NCBI GenBank assembly: GCA_947089135.1
Contig: CAMUJF010000018.1
Span: 1 to 58,702, forward strand
Reading direction: 5' to 3'
Source: an uncultured Clostridia bacterium
GTDB lineage: Bacteria; Bacillota; Clostridia; Oscillospirales; Ruminococcaceae
Length of the DNA stretch: 58,702 bases
In this document: positions 58,155-58,702 of the stretch, one piece after another
Layout: each line of letters opens with the position of its first letter
How positions within the stretch are numbered: position 1 is the stretch's first letter
Notes under the pieces: generated by a model
Databases searched by the model: none
Seen by the model: only the letters and a program-made list of their open reading frames with translations
Told to the model about the DNA's origin: nothing
Translations under genes and position numbers: made by a program

Positions 58155-58516
58155 GAGTCAGACTCGCTTTCCACATTTCGCTTGGTGCCCTTATACAAAG
58201 CCTCGGTAATTGCCACCTTGTAGGTTGCCAGATCCACGGGTGTGGTGAGCAGTTCCACCATCTCCTCGGTGAGCAGATCCTTGGGGGAATCCTTGTGCTT
58301 GAGGTTGTGAACCAGAATGGACTGGTTTGCCAGAAGCGTGATAAGCCATACGATCTCACCGATTGCCATCTCGAAGTTCTCGGACTTCATCAGCTTATCG
58401 CCCAGGTTCTCCAAGCCGCCGTATCGACCGGCGATTTCCTTGGTGGCCTTGGTAGTCAAAAGCAGCGTATATTCATCGCCGCCGATGTTGATATTTGCAG
58501 TGCGTTCCGTAGTCAT
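58133..58516 (-). CDS. tail assembly chaperone G
   Basis: 127 residues, helical, acidic C-terminus (NVESESDSKNAVVE). The size, position between the tail tube and tape measure genes and the downstream -1 frame all match the gpG-type chaperone. No catalytic motif. Ribosome binding site AGGAGG. Confidence 0.85.
   Translation of the reverse strand: MTTERTANINIGGDEYTLLLTTKATKEIAGRYGGLENLGDKLMKSENFEMAIGEIVWLITLLANQSILVHNLKHKDSPKDLLTEEMVELLTTPVDLATYKVAITEALYKGTKRNVESESDSKNAVVE
58148..58154 (-). other. programmed -1 ribosomal frameshift site
   Basis: Heptamer A AAA AAC in the G reading frame (TCA AAA AAC GCA), the X XXY YYZ type. It lies five codons before the G stop. Slipping back one base opens the T frame to 57945. 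Confidence 0.82.
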
Positions 58517-58529
58517 AGGTCAGTCCTCC

Positions 58530-58702
58530 TTATTCAGCGGCTTCCGTAGTATAAGAAGGCTCGTACACTTCCTTATACCAGTTGGTGATGGTGTCAGCAG
58601 TTACAGCGGAATCACCCTCGGTGACCTCTGCCTTCCAGGGATGCTTACCATTACCATCCACCTTATTGCGGCGGAGAATGGTGCCCTCGATGGTAGGAGT
58701 GC
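58530..58702 (-). CDS. phage tail tube (major tail) protein, C-terminal part
   Basis: The last 57 codons of a gene that starts beyond the window (stop TAA at 58530-58532). The readable part is polar with EGTILRRNKVDGNG near its start and NWYKEVYEPSYTTE near its end. Its place just before the chaperone G gene is that of the major tail tube protein. Confidence 0.7.
   Translation of the reverse strand, partial: TPTIEGTILRRNKVDGNGKHPWKAEVTEGDSAVTADTITNWYKEVYEPSYTTEAAE

Larger units (their letters stand above)
43579..58702 (-). mobile_element. siphovirus-type prophage, left end; continues beyond the window
   Basis: A block of minus-strand phage genes: tail tube, tail chaperones, tape measure, Dit, hub, tail glycosidase, holin, endolysin, small DNA-binding proteins and two serine recombinases. 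DNA is clearly GC-richer and codon use differs from the host part. The left junction lies between the tRNA-Ser terminator (43578) and the recombinase terminator (43761); the exact att core cannot be read from one end. Confidence 0.88.

Overview
The window is about 43.5 kb of low-GC Firmicutes chromosome, followed by about 15 kb of a prophage that runs off the right edge. The host looks like a gut or rumen clostridium of the Ruminococcus / Oscillospiraceae type. Support for this is the Firmicutes order yqfC-yqfD-phoH-ybeY-dgkA-era-yqzL-recO, a short clostridial SRP RNA, strong AGGAGG ribosome binding sites, sigma-A promoters, a glucanase locus and vitamin ECF/PnuC transporters. The genus is an inference from gene content, not from a database search.

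Layout. 0.1-5.7 kb: two-component system plus ABC transporter, with tandem response-regulator half-sites before the ABC genes. 5.8-10.1 kb (minus): SRP RNA, TPR membrane protein, dnaX, ybaB, recR and two tRNA-Gln. 10.2-12.3 kb: an unknown protein and azlCD. 12.4-13.2 kb: L21-L27 operon with a leader. 13.2-24.2 kb (minus): EAL/HDOD protein, HAD phosphatase, transglutaminase, mutS2, recO, yqzL-like, era, a small ORF, dgkA, ybeY, phoH, yqfD and yqfC. 24.3-25.7 kb: ylbJ-like and a small Cys protein. 25.8-30.5 kb: accessory, gene-poor DNA with an IS3 relic, an Sfp-type PPTase, a YhcG/DUF1016 nuclease, degenerate direct repeats and an AT-hook/SCP2 fusion protein. 30.5-35.2 kb: ECF S component plus kinase, then a hybrid sensor kinase. 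35.4-39.8 kb: glucan locus (GH5, solute-binding lipoprotein, AraC regulator, GH16 lipoprotein). 39.9-43.5 kb: pnuC with an attenuator-like leader, a chemoreceptor and two tRNA-Ser.

The prophage begins just past tRNA-Ser(GCT) and is visibly GC-richer. All its genes are on the minus strand. In transcription order they are: tail tube protein (partial), tail chaperone with a -1 frameshift, tape measure, Dit, tail hub/LamG protein, two small paralogous baseplate proteins, GH18 tail glycosidase, holin, amidase endolysin, HTH/zinc protein, SHOCT protein and two tandem serine recombinases. It is a siphovirus-type tail and lysis module ending in the integration genes; head and replication genes must lie to the right.

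How the genes work together. The host part is mainly housekeeping: DNA repair and replication (dnaX, recR, recO, mutS2), ribosome assembly (era, ybeY, L21, L27), envelope (dgkA) and sporulation-family membrane genes. Around this core sit signal-regulated uptake and polysaccharide-use modules. The most interesting observations are a mutually exclusive hairpin pair before pnuC, AraC-type half-sites before the GH16 gene, the AT-hook/SCP2 fusion, the paired loss of prp and of the L27 N-terminal extension, six exact 44-residue repeats in the tape measure protein, and a carbohydrate-binding-like domain split over successive phage ORFs.
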